Shown in pieces: positions 1 to 11,531 of a stretch of 64,000 nucleotides of DNA. Source of the stretch: Pseudophaeomoniella oleicola (taxonomy: Eukaryota > Ascomycota > Eurotiomycetes > Phaeomoniellales > Phaeomoniellaceae); the NCBI GenBank assembly GCA_003868215.1, contig QWDQ01000012.1, positions 1-64,000 on the forward strand. Direction: 5' to 3'. The first letter of the stretch is position 1, and the number at the start of each line of letters is the position of its first letter. The translations under genes were made by a program, and so were the position numbers. The notes beneath the pieces were generated by a model that was not told where the DNA came from, did not search any database, and was given only the letters and a program-made list of their open reading frames with translations.

Positions 1-77
<77 letters not shown>

Positions 78-98
78 TAGTAGTAGTAGTAGTAGTAA
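1..98. repeat. (GTA)n microsatellite
   Basis: Near-perfect GTA/TAG trinucleotide array that begins at the window edge, so its full length is unknown. It has two small interruptions near its right end. No coding role is visible. Confidence 0.98.
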
Positions 99-553
99 TA
101 GAAGGTTGATGGGCGCCTGTTGAAGCTTCTCGTCGGCTGTTCATTCCACTTTCTGTCAGACAACCTCGCAACCTCCTCATCCCTTGCAAGCGGCAGTGGT
201 CTTCCGTCGGCCCTTGGGGGAAGATACGGAGTAGAGGGGGATGGCCTGCATGGCCTATCGTAGTATTTACCTAGTTATCTTTGCGGAGGTGATCAGTTAG
301 GACCTTGCTTCTTGCGGTCAACCAAGAGACAAGGATTCGCCCTACTACGTAGTACTATGTACCTATCTAGTACTTGTACACGAAGATCCGCACACTATCT
401 AGTAACAACCCCCATGACCAATGATCCCCGTTGCATTTCGAATCTACTGCTACGAAGTACTACGATATCTGTGCAGTTGATCGCTCACACATGTCCGTTC
501 GTGATCTGAAACAGCTCCATTGTCGTCGGTGTTGACTTTGGATCTTTCTGGAC
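99..553. other. Upstream region of the first P450
   Basis: No gene recognised. A perfect copy of the palindrome TACTACGTAGTA lies at 343-354, with a degenerate copy near 453-465. Probably holds the promoter and 5' leader of the P450 starting at 554. Confidence 0.5.
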
Positions 554-2119
554 ATGGACTCCCCTGCCGATATATTACTTCCTGCACCACGCACATGGCC
601 ATGGGTCTGGACAATCTCGGCCGTCGTGCTTTCGTATTACCTGATCATCTCCATCAGGTCATATTGGCGTCTACGGCACTTCAACGGCCCCGTCTTGGCT
701 GCATGGTCGGATCTGTGGTATATACGCTCGTCAATCAGTGGCAAGGCTCATTTGAACTTGGCCAACGTGTGCACTCAATATGGCTCGATCAGTCGTGTCG
801 GTCCCAACACGCTCGTCACTTGTGACGATGAGCTGTTCCGCAAAATGAATTCGGTGCGATCTGGCTACCGCAAAGCGGATTTCTACAAAGCCTTTCGCTT
901 CGATGCCGACCTTGAGAATGTCCTTAGCGAGACCGACAATGACCGTCACACCGCTATGCGAAAAAGGGTGACCCCGGCCTATTCAGGCAAAGAGAACCCT
1001 AATCTGGAACCAGACATGGACGTCGTGCTCTGGGACTTTATCAAGCTCGTCAAAAATGAATATGCGGTTAACGGACATCGCTGTAAACCAATGGATTTTG
1101 CAAGGAAGATGCAGTACCTCACTCTGGATATCATCACCTCCCTTGCACTAGGCCAGCCTTTCGGCTATGTCTCCAACGACAAGGACATGTATGACTACAT
1201 TCACACCTTACAGGCCAACTTCCCGGCAATGACGTTCATGTCGAGTGTTCCCATCCTGTCCAGGATCATGCGGATTCCTGCAATCCAACGGGCCAGTCTC
1301 CCAACGGTCAAAGACAGAGTGGGTATGGGGAAAGTGAAAGCTGTCTCTCGAGGGATCATTGCTCAGCGATTCGGCCCCGAGAAGGTGGTTCGAGAAGACA
1401 TGACCCAGAGCTTCATCCGCCATGGCCTCTCCCAAGCCGAAATAGCCGATGAAAGCCTGCTTCAAATCTTGGCCGGGTCCGACACGACCGCCACCGTCTT
1501 TCGCTCCGGCTTCATATATATAATCTCAAACCCGGCAATCTATGCTCGTCTCCAGAAAGAATGCGACGTGGCCAGTGTACCCGCCGCGGAAATCATTTCT
1601 TCCCAACGTGCTATGGAGCTTCCGTATCTCACCGCTTGCGTCAAAGAGTGCCTGCGGTATCATCCCCCCGCCTCAGGCTTTAACCCTCGCGTGGTCCCTC
1701 CGCAGGGCGATACCCACAACGGCCAATACCTCCCACCAGGCACTATCATCGGTGTCTCGTCATGGAAGCTTCATCGCCTCAACACCGACCTCTATGGCCC
1801 AGATGCCCCGATCTTCCGGCCCGAACGCTGGCTCCATGGCTCTTCCTCGCCGGCGGCAAAATGTCTAGATGAGATGGAAAAATCGCTCGATCTCGTGTTC
1901 GGCTACGGCGGGCACAAGTGTCTCGGCGAACGAATCGCGCGCATCGAACTGCACAAAGTCTTCTTCGAGCTCATCAGAAGATTCGACTGGGGGTTTTGGG
2001 ACGTGATGCGCAACGGATCTCCCACAGGCGGAGTTCTAGAGGAGAATATCAACTACGGGATATTCATGCAGAACGGGCTGTGGGTTAGAGTTGAGGATCG
2101 AGGCGTTGGAGGCCAATAG
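554..2119 (+). CDS. Cytochrome P450 monooxygenase (intronless)
   Basis: A 521-residue heme-thiolate monooxygenase, expected in the ER membrane and reduced by NADPH-P450 reductase. Visible landmarks are an N-terminal hydrophobic anchor (about residues 19-35), the I-helix oxygen-activation motif AGSDTT near residue 307, the K-helix ExxR (ECLR) at 365, the PERW motif, and the heme loop FGYGGHKCLG with the cysteine ligand at residue 456. Length is normal for the family and all landmarks are present, so it looks functional. General style resembles fungal pisatin-demethylase-like P450s, but the substrate cannot be inferred. The start at 554 precedes the anchor directly. It has no introns, unlike the second P450 in this window. 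No polyketide, peptide or terpene synthase lies nearby. Confidence 0.95.
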   Translation: MDSPADILLPAPRTWPWVWTISAVVLSYYLIISIRSYWRLRHFNGPVLAAWSDLWYIRSSISGKAHLNLANVCTQYGSISRVGPNTLVTCDDELFRKMNSVRSGYRKADFYKAFRFDADLENVLSETDNDRHTAMRKRVTPAYSGKENPNLEPDMDVVLWDFIKLVKNEYAVNGHRCKPMDFARKMQYLTLDIITSLALGQPFGYVSNDKDMYDYIHTLQANFPAMTFMSSVPILSRIMRIPAIQRASLPTVKDRVGMGKVKAVSRGIIAQRFGPEKVVREDMTQSFIRHGLSQAEIADESLLQILAGSDTTATVFRSGFIYIISNPAIYARLQKECDVASVPAAEIISSQRAMELPYLTACVKECLRYHPPASGFNPRVVPPQGDTHNGQYLPPGTIIGVSSWKLHRLNTDLYGPDAPIFRPERWLHGSSSPAAKCLDEMEKSLDLVFGYGGHKCLGERIARIELHKVFFELIRRFDWGFWDVMRNGSPTGGVLEENINYGIFMQNGLWVRVEDRGVGGQ

Positions 2120-3764
2120 ATGATGGAACGATACTCGCAAGTCACCCGCACTCTTTTTTCTCATCATATTCCCCCCCCCCTCTCTCTCTCTTCCAAGCTG
2201 GCGAAGCACCATTGGATGAGAGTATATATACAATCTCTATTCTCTCTTGCAGTCAGACGGAAGACGTAAGTAATGATGGGTCCGTTGTGTCACGACTACA
2301 GGTATATATCTGTATATATTCAGCGATATCTTACACATACGAATCATTCACTCAACTAATTAATGCACATACCTATCCAAACCAGGTACCGTATCTAGTA
2401 CACAAGGGCATAAACATATCAAGGTTGATTGATCATGGGTAACGTTAACATAGTAGAAGGGGAAGAGCATTAGATATCTTCCATGCAGCCTCAAGATTGT
2501 TCATGTCAAAGACCTGAAGTACTGCTGTTCTGGTGTTCAAGAGTCAGAGAGATGAATAATGAAGGATGTGTAATTAGGTAGGATACCATATGGGGTCAAG
2601 TAAGAGAAGTATTCTAGATACTGTAATTACCTTCTTCCATTGGTACCTTCTCTTAGCTTGTGGATCTTAGGCGATAGGCTTTGTGCTTACTCATTTCCCT
2701 TAAAGTAAGACATGGTAATACTACGGACTACGTATGGTGTGGTCCGGGTACTGGAGACTGAAATCATTTACGGGTAATGACTGCTTATTATCTCTTTTCC
2801 CCCAGCAGAGATTACCTCCTTACTTAAACGTCTCTCTATAATTGGCCCCTAGCTAATTGTTAAAAGCACCGTATCCTGAGGCTCTGAAATAACGTCTTTT
2901 CCCATGATGCTGGTTAAAGTAAGGGATGACTGGAATGTGTCATCGTGACAATTAAGCATAATCCGAAGGGACCATGGGTGGCTGAGTAAGGTGAACAAAC
3001 AATGGGTAAGGTACCTAAGGTTACCAAAGGTACCTTAACTCAAGGCACTTAAGTGGAATGTAATAACCGGATAACGATATAACGGGTGGCGCTAAAGGGG
3101 TCTTTTAGGTTAAAGTAAATAAACGGTAACAATGGTACAATGGTACAATGATCTTATTGTGTTTCTTGTATTCTTTTCCACGCGTTTGTTGGATCAATTA
3201 CATACGTGAACCGTTCAGCCATTGTAATATGACAGCTAAGACGTACTTCCACTGTTACTATTCTTGATCTTCAAGCCGATTGTGACGATCCATTCGCAAC
3301 TGACCAACTTAACTACGGTAACCCCAAAATCTCTCCGTAACCTGAGCTTTTAGCATATCGAGGCCCCGCTGAAATGGGTCGATCAAATCTCGCTCTCTCA
3401 CCTTCGTGTTCTCTGTCTCCTGGTAGGAAATTGATGTCTAATGTGCCAACTATCTCTCAAGCTTGACTGTTGGTCATCAACACGTGGTTATTCCTTCAGT
3501 CAGTTGAACTGCCTTTCGTTTTTCTACTAGAGCAGCAGCGCTGTGCTGTCCAACTGTGACCTCGTCACCGTCATTGTATTCTCCCAGATAGAATAAGTGG
3601 TTCGAAAGAAAAAGGAACAGCTATGCACGGACCGCGCTGAGAGGGCGATGCTACCCTGAGATCTGATTCTGATACCCTGGTCTCTCTCTCTTTTACTTTC
3701 GTTGCTCCCACGTCATTCGGTCCATCTGCCTGTCGTCCTATGGTACGATAGCAGGGGAATCGAC
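2120..3764. other. Intergenic, 1.6 kb, no gene seen
   Basis: Contains a C10(TC)5 tract at 2171-2190, three tandem copies of an ACAATGGT-like unit at about 3128-3150, and interleaved GGTACCTAAGG/AAGGTACC-type inverted repeats around 3008-3042. No convincing coding sequence or RNA gene on either strand. The right end should hold the promoter of the mannosyltransferase gene. Confidence 0.5.
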
Positions 3765-5398
3765 ATGCGAGCAAAGAGCGCAATCTACTCGCCGACGAGG
3801 CTAGTCTTGGTCTTCGTCTTCCTCGCCATCCTCTATGCAACTTATCGATCGTTGACGACAGCAGAAGATGGCCGAATAAAATCACAGCCGCTGGATGTGC
3901 GACCCCCAACCCCAAACGGAGCGACAGGCTCTGATTCAAAGCCACCCATCCTACCACCCATCAGCGATGCGCAGACATCATCACCATCTCCATCAGAGCA
4001 GGTCTCTCCGAACAAAGCGGTATGGCAGCAATTAAGAGACCTGCTGCGCGAAGCTCGACCGAAAAATTCCAAGGTCCGCTTATCATACAAACTAGATTTC
4101 TTCGACGGGGTTGTGGTGCCCCAGGACGTGGACGAGGTACCGGATGTGGTCAATATGACAATGCAAGAGATGGTACAGATGACCCAAGCCCACTCGCACT
4201 TCGTGTCCAAGATCAAGGAGGATAAGGTGCAGCTACAGTATACGCCGGGGTCGACGGGCGTGGTTATGACATCCTCCGACAGCGATTTGGGTTCGGTCGT
4301 GATGGCGGTGCGCATGCTGAGGCGGACAGGGTGCACTTTGCCGGTGGAGGTCTTCGTTTCCACCGACAAGGTTGTCTCGTCGGCGATTTGTGCCGACGTT
4401 CTCAATGGGCTGAACGCCAAATGTATCGCAACAACACCAAGTATCGGTACCGACAACCCCGAACTGGATAACAATCGATTTTTGAACAAGTTATTCGCTC
4501 TGCTCTTTTCTTCTTTCGACAACAATCTCTTACTCGACGCCGACAATCTTCCAGTCCTGGATCCTACCTCGTATCTCGAAAACGAACCGTATGCTTCCCG
4601 TGGACTGGTAGCATGGCCGGATTTCTGGCCTTCATCGATCAGTAAAAAGCATGCCAACATCACCTCAACCACTTCACCACCCGTGAATGGCACCATAGAA
4701 TCAGGCCAACTTCTGTTGTCCAAAGACCTCCATGCACACACCTTATTGCTTGCCTTTTATTATAATTTCTACGGTCCGGATTATTACTACCCTTTAGAGT
4801 CTCAAGGTGCTGTCGGTGGTGGAGATAAAGGTAAATATCCACAATGTCTCACATCACCCTTCCGAACATGTGGCTGACTCCCTTGACAGAAACCTTTATC
4901 ACTGCCGCATTGGCTCTACACTTACCATTCTATCTTGTCTCGGAGGAACTCAGTGCCCTTGGCTTTTTCGACCAAAGCGACAATAAGGGCGCCTTCAAAG
5001 GCGAATTCAGGGGTCTCGCCATGGCCCAATTCGACCTCGCCCAAGACTACCGAAACACTCTGAACGAAGTCGGGCCGGGTGACGAAGGCTACATCCAACC
5101 TAAGATCATGTTCGTGCACCACAACATGCTCAAACCCGTCCCCGACAAAATCTTCACCACGTACGCGAGCAGCACGAAGACGAAATCCGGCAAGTACACC
5201 CGCCTCTGGGGCTCGAAGGAAGATACGCAGAAGAAATTCGACGGTGTCGACGTTGAGAAGGTGATGTGGGAGACCTTGAAAGATGTCACGTGCGATTTGA
5301 AACAGAGGGGCCTGTTGGGCAAGAAGAACAAAAGCGACGGGTGCGACAAGTGTAAAGAGTACATGAAGGCGGTTTTTGGACCTGAGGAGCAGAACTAA
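3765..5398 (+). CDS. Golgi mannosyltransferase, GT71 (MNN1/MNN2-type) family
   Basis: Two exons (3765-4830 and 4890-5398; intron 4831-4889, phase 1) give a 524-residue type II membrane protein. A short cytoplasmic tail is followed by a signal anchor (about residues 11-28) and a proline/serine-rich stem. The catalytic domain carries the DxD motif D258-A-D260, which binds GDP-sugar and metal in this class. The join gives GGGDK-ETFITAALALHL, a helix typical of Mannosyl_trans3 proteins. Expected role: adding alpha-mannose to N- or O-linked glycans or wall mannan in the Golgi; linkage (1,2 or 1,3) cannot be told. An in-frame ATG at 3702 would add 21 residues; 3765 is preferred because it places the anchor at the normal distance from the N-terminus. 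Confidence 0.88.
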
Positions 5399-5845
5399 GA
5401 ACCCCATTGTTTTCGGTTCGATTTGTAGCGTTATCTGTTTGTTTATCTCGGTTGGGGTTTTCTATATATTACCTACCTAAGGCAAGGTACCTAGGTAGGT
5501 ACCAGGTAGGTCGGTACCCCGAGTAAGGTACCCTTTTTTATAGATGGGAGGTATGATTGATTTTAGTATATCAACTCAGGAAAACAAGGAAAAGAAAAAG
5601 CCATTATAAACATTCTCAAATTTTTCTCCGTGACTTTTTGAACTAAGTTGATGTTTCTTTATATTCATATATATATATATATATATACACTATACATGTA
5701 TAATGTGTATGTATATATTCAGCTTAAGAGGGCTGCTGCTGAGGAGATGCTAGGTAGGTATGTTAGTTAGTACTAGCTAAGTCAAAATAGTATCTTGTCT
5801 TAAGAATAGAATCCCATGCGTGGCTGGCTGTTCTATCGTTCTGGG
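5399..5845. other. Convergent intergenic region
   Basis: Lies between the 3' ends of the mannosyltransferase and MFS genes. It holds a cluster of GGTACC and TACCTAGGTA (palindrome at 5488-5497) motifs spanning about 5470-5531 and an (AT)n tract at about 5667-5687. No gene. Confidence 0.6.
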
Positions 5846-7936
5846 CTAGGGGCGCTGGTAATGAGGAGGAGAAGTAGAATTTGATGTCGGAGATGAGGAT
5901 GATGATGATGAGGAGGATGAGGATAGGTCTTCGTTTCTGTCATGATTGTTGTTGTTGATTTTTCTTTTCCCTTCTTCTGTTGTCGTCTTCATCGTCGTCG
6001 TAGGTTTTGCATGTCCTTCGTCATCATTATCATCATCTTGCACGCCGCCGTTGCCTTCGAACACGACCCAACTGACGCCCCACCCGACGATAGCGACGAG
6101 GCCCATGGCCCACCACACAGCGCCGACCATGTTGTGAGTCAGACCGAGACCGAGCGCCCATCCGCCGAGGAGCGGGCCGAAGCTGCGGGCGGCGGAGCTG
6201 ACGCTCTGGGCGACGCCGTGGATGGTGCCGAGCACGCGGTGGGTCGGGGCGGAGTTGTTGATGAGGATGATGGCACCGGGGAGGACGAATGTGCGGGAGA
6301 TGACTTGCAGGGCGAGGACGAGGGTGAGGGCGGGCCAGATGATGAAGGGGTGGGCGGGGAGGAGGGTGAGGTAGGGGATGAGGGCGTAGGCGAGGGGGGA
6401 GAAGGGGAGGAAGAGGCGGTAGCATTTCAGGGTGCCGAGGATGCTGTGGAGATGAGGGTAGAGGAATATTTGCAATGGGAAGCCGATGAAGCCGATGATT
6501 GCGGTGGCGATACCGACGCGGGAAGATGGGAGGCCAAGTCCACCAGTGAAATGGATAAGGTTGTGGGGTTGTGGAGGGGGCTTGGGAGATCGAGGTGCTG
6601 GGAGTAAGATGAAAATAAGGGAGTTGAAAGCGGATATGTGGAATGCAAGGAGAAAATGGAGAAGAAGGGTAAGAAGGACGTTCGGCGTGAATATTCGCCA
6701 GAACGACACCTTTTTCCTATCCGGTGCCTCCCTCCTAGATGTTGACGTCGACGGCTGGCCGGTTGAATCGCTGCGTGATCGGTTCTCCAAATCAATAGAA
6801 TTTGGCCCAGTCGAATCTTCGACGCCTTCATCCAGACGCGAGTACTGGTGTCCTATCCGTCCACGACACAGTCGCCATAAGCCTTTCCCAATGGATCGAC
6901 CCAAGTCTGGCTTGTACTTCAAAGTACGATGCGTTTCGTCGAGTCCCAGTATCACTCCAATAAGCGCAGTGAATATAATGCAAGCGCTGAATAGATTCGG
7001 TAAAGCATATGGGAATTTCTTCATCCATTGGACGCCATGCTTGCCTCCAAAGACCGAGTCTGGGCCAAAGAGCCCAGGAACGCTCGTTACTGGCTCTGCA
7101 AGAAATCCGCCCTGACAAGATGGTCAGACCACGCGAACGAGAAATTATAGGTTACTTACCATGATCGGGCCAATTATGACACCAATATTGAAGCACATTG
7201 GCAGCAGCAGGAACGCACGTGATTGGTATTTTTTCTCTCTGATGATCTCAGATATCATGGTTCGCATCACCCCAACATTGCCATTCACAGCACCTCCCAA
7301 CACCCGGAAAACGACAGCTTGAGCGTATGACTTTGCAAATCCAATCCCGAAGCACGATATCAGCGTGCCTAACAGACCAACGATCAGCACTCGCTTCCTT
7401 CCAAATCGAGGAGAATCGGCTGCACGACCCCATAACACGGCCGTCAGGAATTGAGCAGCGGCAAAGCTAGCTGACAGCATTCCAGCCTGCGAAGAGATCG
7501 TGGCATCGGACAAGCTCGTGTCGAATGACCTCAGCTGGTAGAATAGATATGCTTGTAGTCCTCGTTCAGTCAGAGGTTCTGCTAGACGTGCAAGAGTGAG
7601 GACCGCCAATTGATCCTTCCGCGGTAGAGACATCCATGTCACGGGCTTTTCCGTTTGCGACGGGTCTGGAACGGGTGCAGCCTCCTCCTCTTCGACGAAC
7701 GATAAGCGTCGTTGTATGGTCGAAGGTCTCGGTTCGAGATTGGGACGCAGCAGCGAACGGTCGGCCGAGGTGTCATCGTCTTCATCACTGCTATCCTCTC
7801 TATAACCATCATTGATTTCCTCGTCCTTTTGGTGGGCAAAGTCATGAGTACTGGTCGTATGAGCAAGCGCCGACAGCTGGATCACTTCCTGCGTCTCCTT
7901 GACATTGTCGTCCGTGCTGTCGCGGGAATCTACCAT
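5846..7936 (-). CDS. MFS transporter, YCR023c/ZIFL-like, with poly-Ser tail
   Basis: Exon 1 is 7936-7160, a 48-nt intron spans 7159-7112, and exon 2 is 7111-5846; the phase-0 join reads VIIGPIM-GGFLAEP. Product 680 residues. A hydrophilic acidic N-terminus of about 110 residues precedes the first transmembrane block. The loop-2/3 signature appears as WGRAADSPRFGRKR, a form of MFS motif A seen in the yeast YCR023c / plant ZIFL branch. A long central cytoplasmic loop (acidic/Ser-rich) separates two six-helix halves, and a low-complexity tail holds ten consecutive serines. Substrate unknown; drug:H+ antiport or metal-chelate export are the usual roles of this branch. Divergent from the cupin gene, 824 bp away. 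Confidence 0.9.
5880..5935. repeat. GAT/GAG trinucleotide repeat inside the MFS gene
   Basis: Imperfect GATGAG/GATGATGAT repeat on the + strand. Read on the - strand it encodes the poly-serine run in the C-terminal tail of the MFS transporter. Likely length-variable between strains. Confidence 0.8.
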
Positions 7937-8760
7937 TCAAGCGAAGCTGCGGCAGAGATCCCACAATTGATAATGATAAGCCAACGCCAAGCTCGAGAAA
8001 ATGTCTGATGTCTGATGTCAGAGGCTTAGAGTGAGAGTTCTAGTAGTAGGTCGAATCCCCGCAAACCGCTGTATCGGGCGCAATATATATGATACATGGA
8101 GAGGATGAGGGTGAAGATTCACAGACAAGTCAAGATGATTCAAGTAAAAAAAAACAGACAAGAGAAGAGAAGACGATAGGATAAGTGATAGTGGCGGTAG
8201 ACAAGAACCGCTCACGGATCTGGTGCCGATCTACCCACGATAAGCAGAAAAACGCTTATCTACTACGTACTACGTAGTACGGGTACATGCTAATCATCAG
8301 TGGTTATACTACGTAGTACTAACGATAATAGTGATATTCTGGTAACTTATGGTTATAGTCTATAGTTATAATAGTTATAGCCTGTATCTATATCTCTACC
8401 CCGCTGATGCCTGTTCCTGTTCCTGTGCCCTTACCTATCAACAGCTCCCACTTCTTTAGAGACCAGCGAATCCCGGTCGTACATCCACAGCATTTCAAGT
8501 TTCCTATTTGGGATATGTAAGCACCTTCATTGAAGTCCTTATAACCGCTATTTGATTCTTTCTTTATAATTAATGCATCCTTGAATCAGGTCCTGACTCC
8601 GAAGAAGTCATTATATATTTCATTGACGCATACTTGATCAATGTTCTGAGATAGACCCCAGACACAAGGAATAGGAGAGGGACATTTCAAACACGTCTCA
8701 CATTCGACAGAATAGCCCAAGGACTGTAAATCATCTTCAATCTTTCGGTCACCTCTCACT
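7937..8760. promoter_or_regulatory. Divergent intergenic region, MFS / cupin
   Basis: 824 bp between two start codons, so it must hold both promoters. Contains two perfect TACTACGTAGTA palindromes (8268-8279 and 8307-8318), the first extended by overlapping TACTACGTAC, and an A+T-rich CTATAGTTATAATAGTTATAG stretch near 8358-8378. No coding sequence seen. Confidence 0.6.
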
Positions 8761-9480
8761 ATGTCCTCCAAATACCAGTGCCCCTTCCCACCCGCTCCCC
8801 TCTCCGGCCCAGGCCCAGAACCTCCTCAAATCACCTCAACGATCCGCACGCTCAACCTCCAACGCCACATCGAAGGCGGCTACTTTCTCGAAACGGACCG
8901 CAACACGACCCAAATCCCCAACCCCTTCCTCGACGACCACAGCATCAGCAACGCCGCGGCCACATCCTCTACCCAGTCTCCCACACGGGACACCTCGACG
9001 GCGATCTACTACCTGATCACCCCCGGCAGCCCTATCGGCCACTTCCATCGCAACAAGGGCCGCACCGTACACGTCCACCACCGGGGCCGGGCTCGCTACA
9101 TCATCATCCACGCCGACGAGGCCACATCCACGGGCCAAAAAGCCCGCATCGAAACCTTCGACGTCGGCCCGAACATCGAAGCCGGCGAGAAATTGCAATG
9201 GATCGTCGAGGGGGGCAAATTCAAAGCCTCGTTCTTGCTTCCTGATCACGACGGTGACGGTGATGTTAGCAACGATGATGGTCCGAAAAGCGGGACAGGT
9301 TGTCTCATCACCGAGGTCGTGACCCCCGGATTCGAATATGCTGATCACGACTTCATGACGCGGCAGATGCTGGAAGATCTGGTCGGAGAACAGGACTTTG
9401 CCGAATTGGCGTATCTGTTGAGGAAAGGGGAGCGGCCGACCGAGGAGGAGCTGAGGACGAAGATTACGGATCAGAGATGA
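8761..9480 (+). CDS. Cupin_5 (DUF985) family protein
   Basis: Single-exon 239-residue protein. The conserved core starts at LNLQRHIEGGYFLET and continues through a Thr/Ser-rich insertion to TAIYYLITPGSPIGHFHRNK, then VHHRGRARYIIIH and the tail LITEVVTPGFEYADHDFM. These are the marks of the Cupin_5 family of RmlC-like beta-barrel proteins. The HFHR histidines are in the place where cupins usually bind metal. No enzymatic activity is established for most members, so function is left open. Starts with MSSKYQCPFPPAP; no signal peptide. C-terminal charged helix after residue 200. Confidence 0.88.
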   Translation: MSSKYQCPFPPAPLSGPGPEPPQITSTIRTLNLQRHIEGGYFLETDRNTTQIPNPFLDDHSISNAAATSSTQSPTRDTSTAIYYLITPGSPIGHFHRNKGRTVHVHHRGRARYIIIHADEATSTGQKARIETFDVGPNIEAGEKLQWIVEGGKFKASFLLPDHDGDGDVSNDDGPKSGTGCLITEVVTPGFEYADHDFMTRQMLEDLVGEQDFAELAYLLRKGERPTEEELRTKITDQR

Positions 9481-9820
9481 TGGTGATGACGAAAAAGAAG
9501 GGGGAGGAGGAGGAGGAGGAGAGGGTGTTATTTACTAAGTTTCTCGGTTCATGTAGACGTAGGTATCAAAATGATCGAAAGCCTTTATAAGAGGAAAATA
9601 AAATAAGGAGAATGAGAGGCGTCTGATTTATATTGTAGCTACGCGGTTACTACAACTGCTGCTGTCCAACATCTTCCTCGCCTCTCATCGTCATCCGAAT
9701 ATAATAGTTGGAAAATGATACCCCTCATTCCGTCTTTATCATCATGTAACAGCGGTCCTATATACACACATTCGCCACCGGTCCTCTCCTTTATACAACC
9801 ATACATGCACAATCCTTGTA
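9481..9820. other. Convergent intergenic region
   Basis: A purine-rich GGA repeat occupies about 9499-9522. The rest is 3' flanking sequence of two convergent genes; no gene seen. Confidence 0.5.
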
Positions 9821-11531
9821 TCATAATTCCAGCAACCGCTTTTCCCGCACCTCCGCCACTTTCGTGTCCACATCTTCCTTCAGCGTTTCAATAATGACTG
9901 AAGGGCGGAGCTCATGATCGGGGATGATTCGAGGTTTGGCTCCGCTTCGTTTGGGTGGATCGGAGCCTAGGATCGGAGGCGTTTGAGATGAGTGGGAGGG
10001 GGCTGAAGAGGAAGGATCATGGCTGGGGCCCAGAGGACCAACGGGTGGTTTTGGATTGCGGTCTTAGAGAACATGTTAGTCAGAAAAAATCGAGAGGTTT
10101 AGACTCCTGTTTTCAGAATTTTTGAAAGAGGAACGAGGAGGGGAGTTCTGGTCGATGGTATAAAAATGAGGTGGGCAGAAGAAGTTGTTCCGTCCACTCC
10201 AAGGTGGAAGGTAGTGAAAAATAGGAACTGAGCAGGACAGATGGAAGGGGGAAAGCAGGTAGACAAAGGGTAAAGAGAGCAACGAGACCATTGAAGAGGT
10301 CACAGCTAGGGAATGAAGGCTTACATCGATCCCAGAGCACATAACTAGTGACAATAGCAATCGGTGCTGCCACGAGTAACCTCGTCCATTTTGCATGCGC
10401 GGCCTTATATTGAGGCGACGATCTGATGGCTTCAATTTGCTGAGGAGTAAGCGGTACCTGTCCCGGGTTTGGAGGTCCTACGGCATCCAACGGAGCAGCA
10501 CTTTTGGTTGTACTACTCGCAGATGCTCCCAGTTCCCGTAATGTGCGTTTGCGCGTGGATGCAGAAGGACCATTCCGGATATCCTGGATCTGATCGGGCG
10601 TCAGAGGAGTTTGACCAGGATTTGGCGGACCGGTTGGGAGATCTAACGGAGGGCTCTTCGGTGATTCTTTCGAGTTCTGAGGCATAGATGGCGAGTTGAG
10701 AGGTGTCGAAGCCGAGAAAGCTGGACCAGATGTATAGGATAGAGGAACGTCGGAGGAAGGCGAAGGAACAGGAGTAAAAGCAGAATTTTTCTGTGACGCC
10801 AGAGCCTCTAATATTTTTGACGAGGGCTGCGATGTGTATGGTTGACGAGATTCATCTGTCGGAACACTCTCTTTGGCTGCAGATCTATGTGAGAGTCTCT
10901 GAGAAATGGGCTCTGCGTGCTGCTTGTTTTCAGTCACAACCGAAGCAGGTCCGGCTAGCTCTCCCTCGGGCTGTTCTTCAGTCCAACTTTCGTCACCTCG
11001 CGATGGTATCGAAGATGGTGTCGTGTTAGTAGTAGCGTCCGTCGACGCTTCACTCAACTTTGGGTGTCTTTTATCGTCCTTGAATAAAGATGTTGAAGTT
11101 GATGATGTCGTTGTATCTATGAAGTTGGTAGTAGCATCATTGTCGAAATTATTAACCAATGGCGTCGTTGTTTCTACCATGTTGTCATTTTTTGACGGTG
11201 GAGATGATTCGCTCCCTTTCGATCTCGCTTCGGCCGATTCCTCCTTCACCGAGTCTGTATCCGCGTCAATGTCCTTGCTGTTCTTCTTCCTGCCTCTCGT
11301 CGACGAGCTCTTTTCATCCTTTGCTGGCGTAGATACAGTTGCATCAGACTTTGAGCCTTTGCCTGTCGCTGTGCCCTTTGCACGCTTCGATTTCACTTCC
11401 TCTTCCCCTTTCGTGATCTTCTTCCTGCTTTTAGCGGATTTTTCTGGAGCAGCATCCACCACAACTACAGCCTCATCAACCACCGCCTTCTTGGGTCGAC
11501 CACGCTTCTTGACAGTCACAGCTTCTGACAT
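9821..11531 (-). CDS. AT-hook protein with duplicated PPNPGQ motif and C-terminal membrane segment
   Basis: Exon 1 11531-10325, intron 10324-10063 (262 nt), exon 2 10062-9821; the phase-1 join gives VLWDR-Y-RNPKPPVGPLGP and a 482-residue product. Residues 9-14 (KRGRPK) form a textbook AT-hook. A long Ser/Thr/Lys-rich disordered stretch follows. Two copies of a motif, PPNPGQxPLTPxQIxxIR, start near residues 301 and 352. Next comes a single hydrophobic segment (about 385-401, LLVAAPIAIVTSYVL) and a roughly 80-residue tail ending EVREKRLLEL. I know no named family. The AT-hook suggests DNA contact and the hydrophobic segment suggests membrane insertion. Nuclear-envelope attachment is one hypothesis; chance low complexity imitating an AT-hook is another. 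The exon 2 frame is open for 80 codons and supports the splice. Confidence 0.75.

Noticed and set aside
1-98. CRISPR-like or telomeric array
   Set aside because: A plain GTA trinucleotide repeat without spacers; it does not match TTAGGG.
3842-4741. 299-codon open frame on the - strand
   Set aside because: Lies wholly opposite the mannosyltransferase, whose frame has the DxD motif and anchor; a mirror frame.
5942-6607. 221-codon acidic open frame on the + strand
   Set aside because: Antisense of the MFS exon; its Glu/Gly/Asp composition arises from GC-rich transmembrane codons read backwards.
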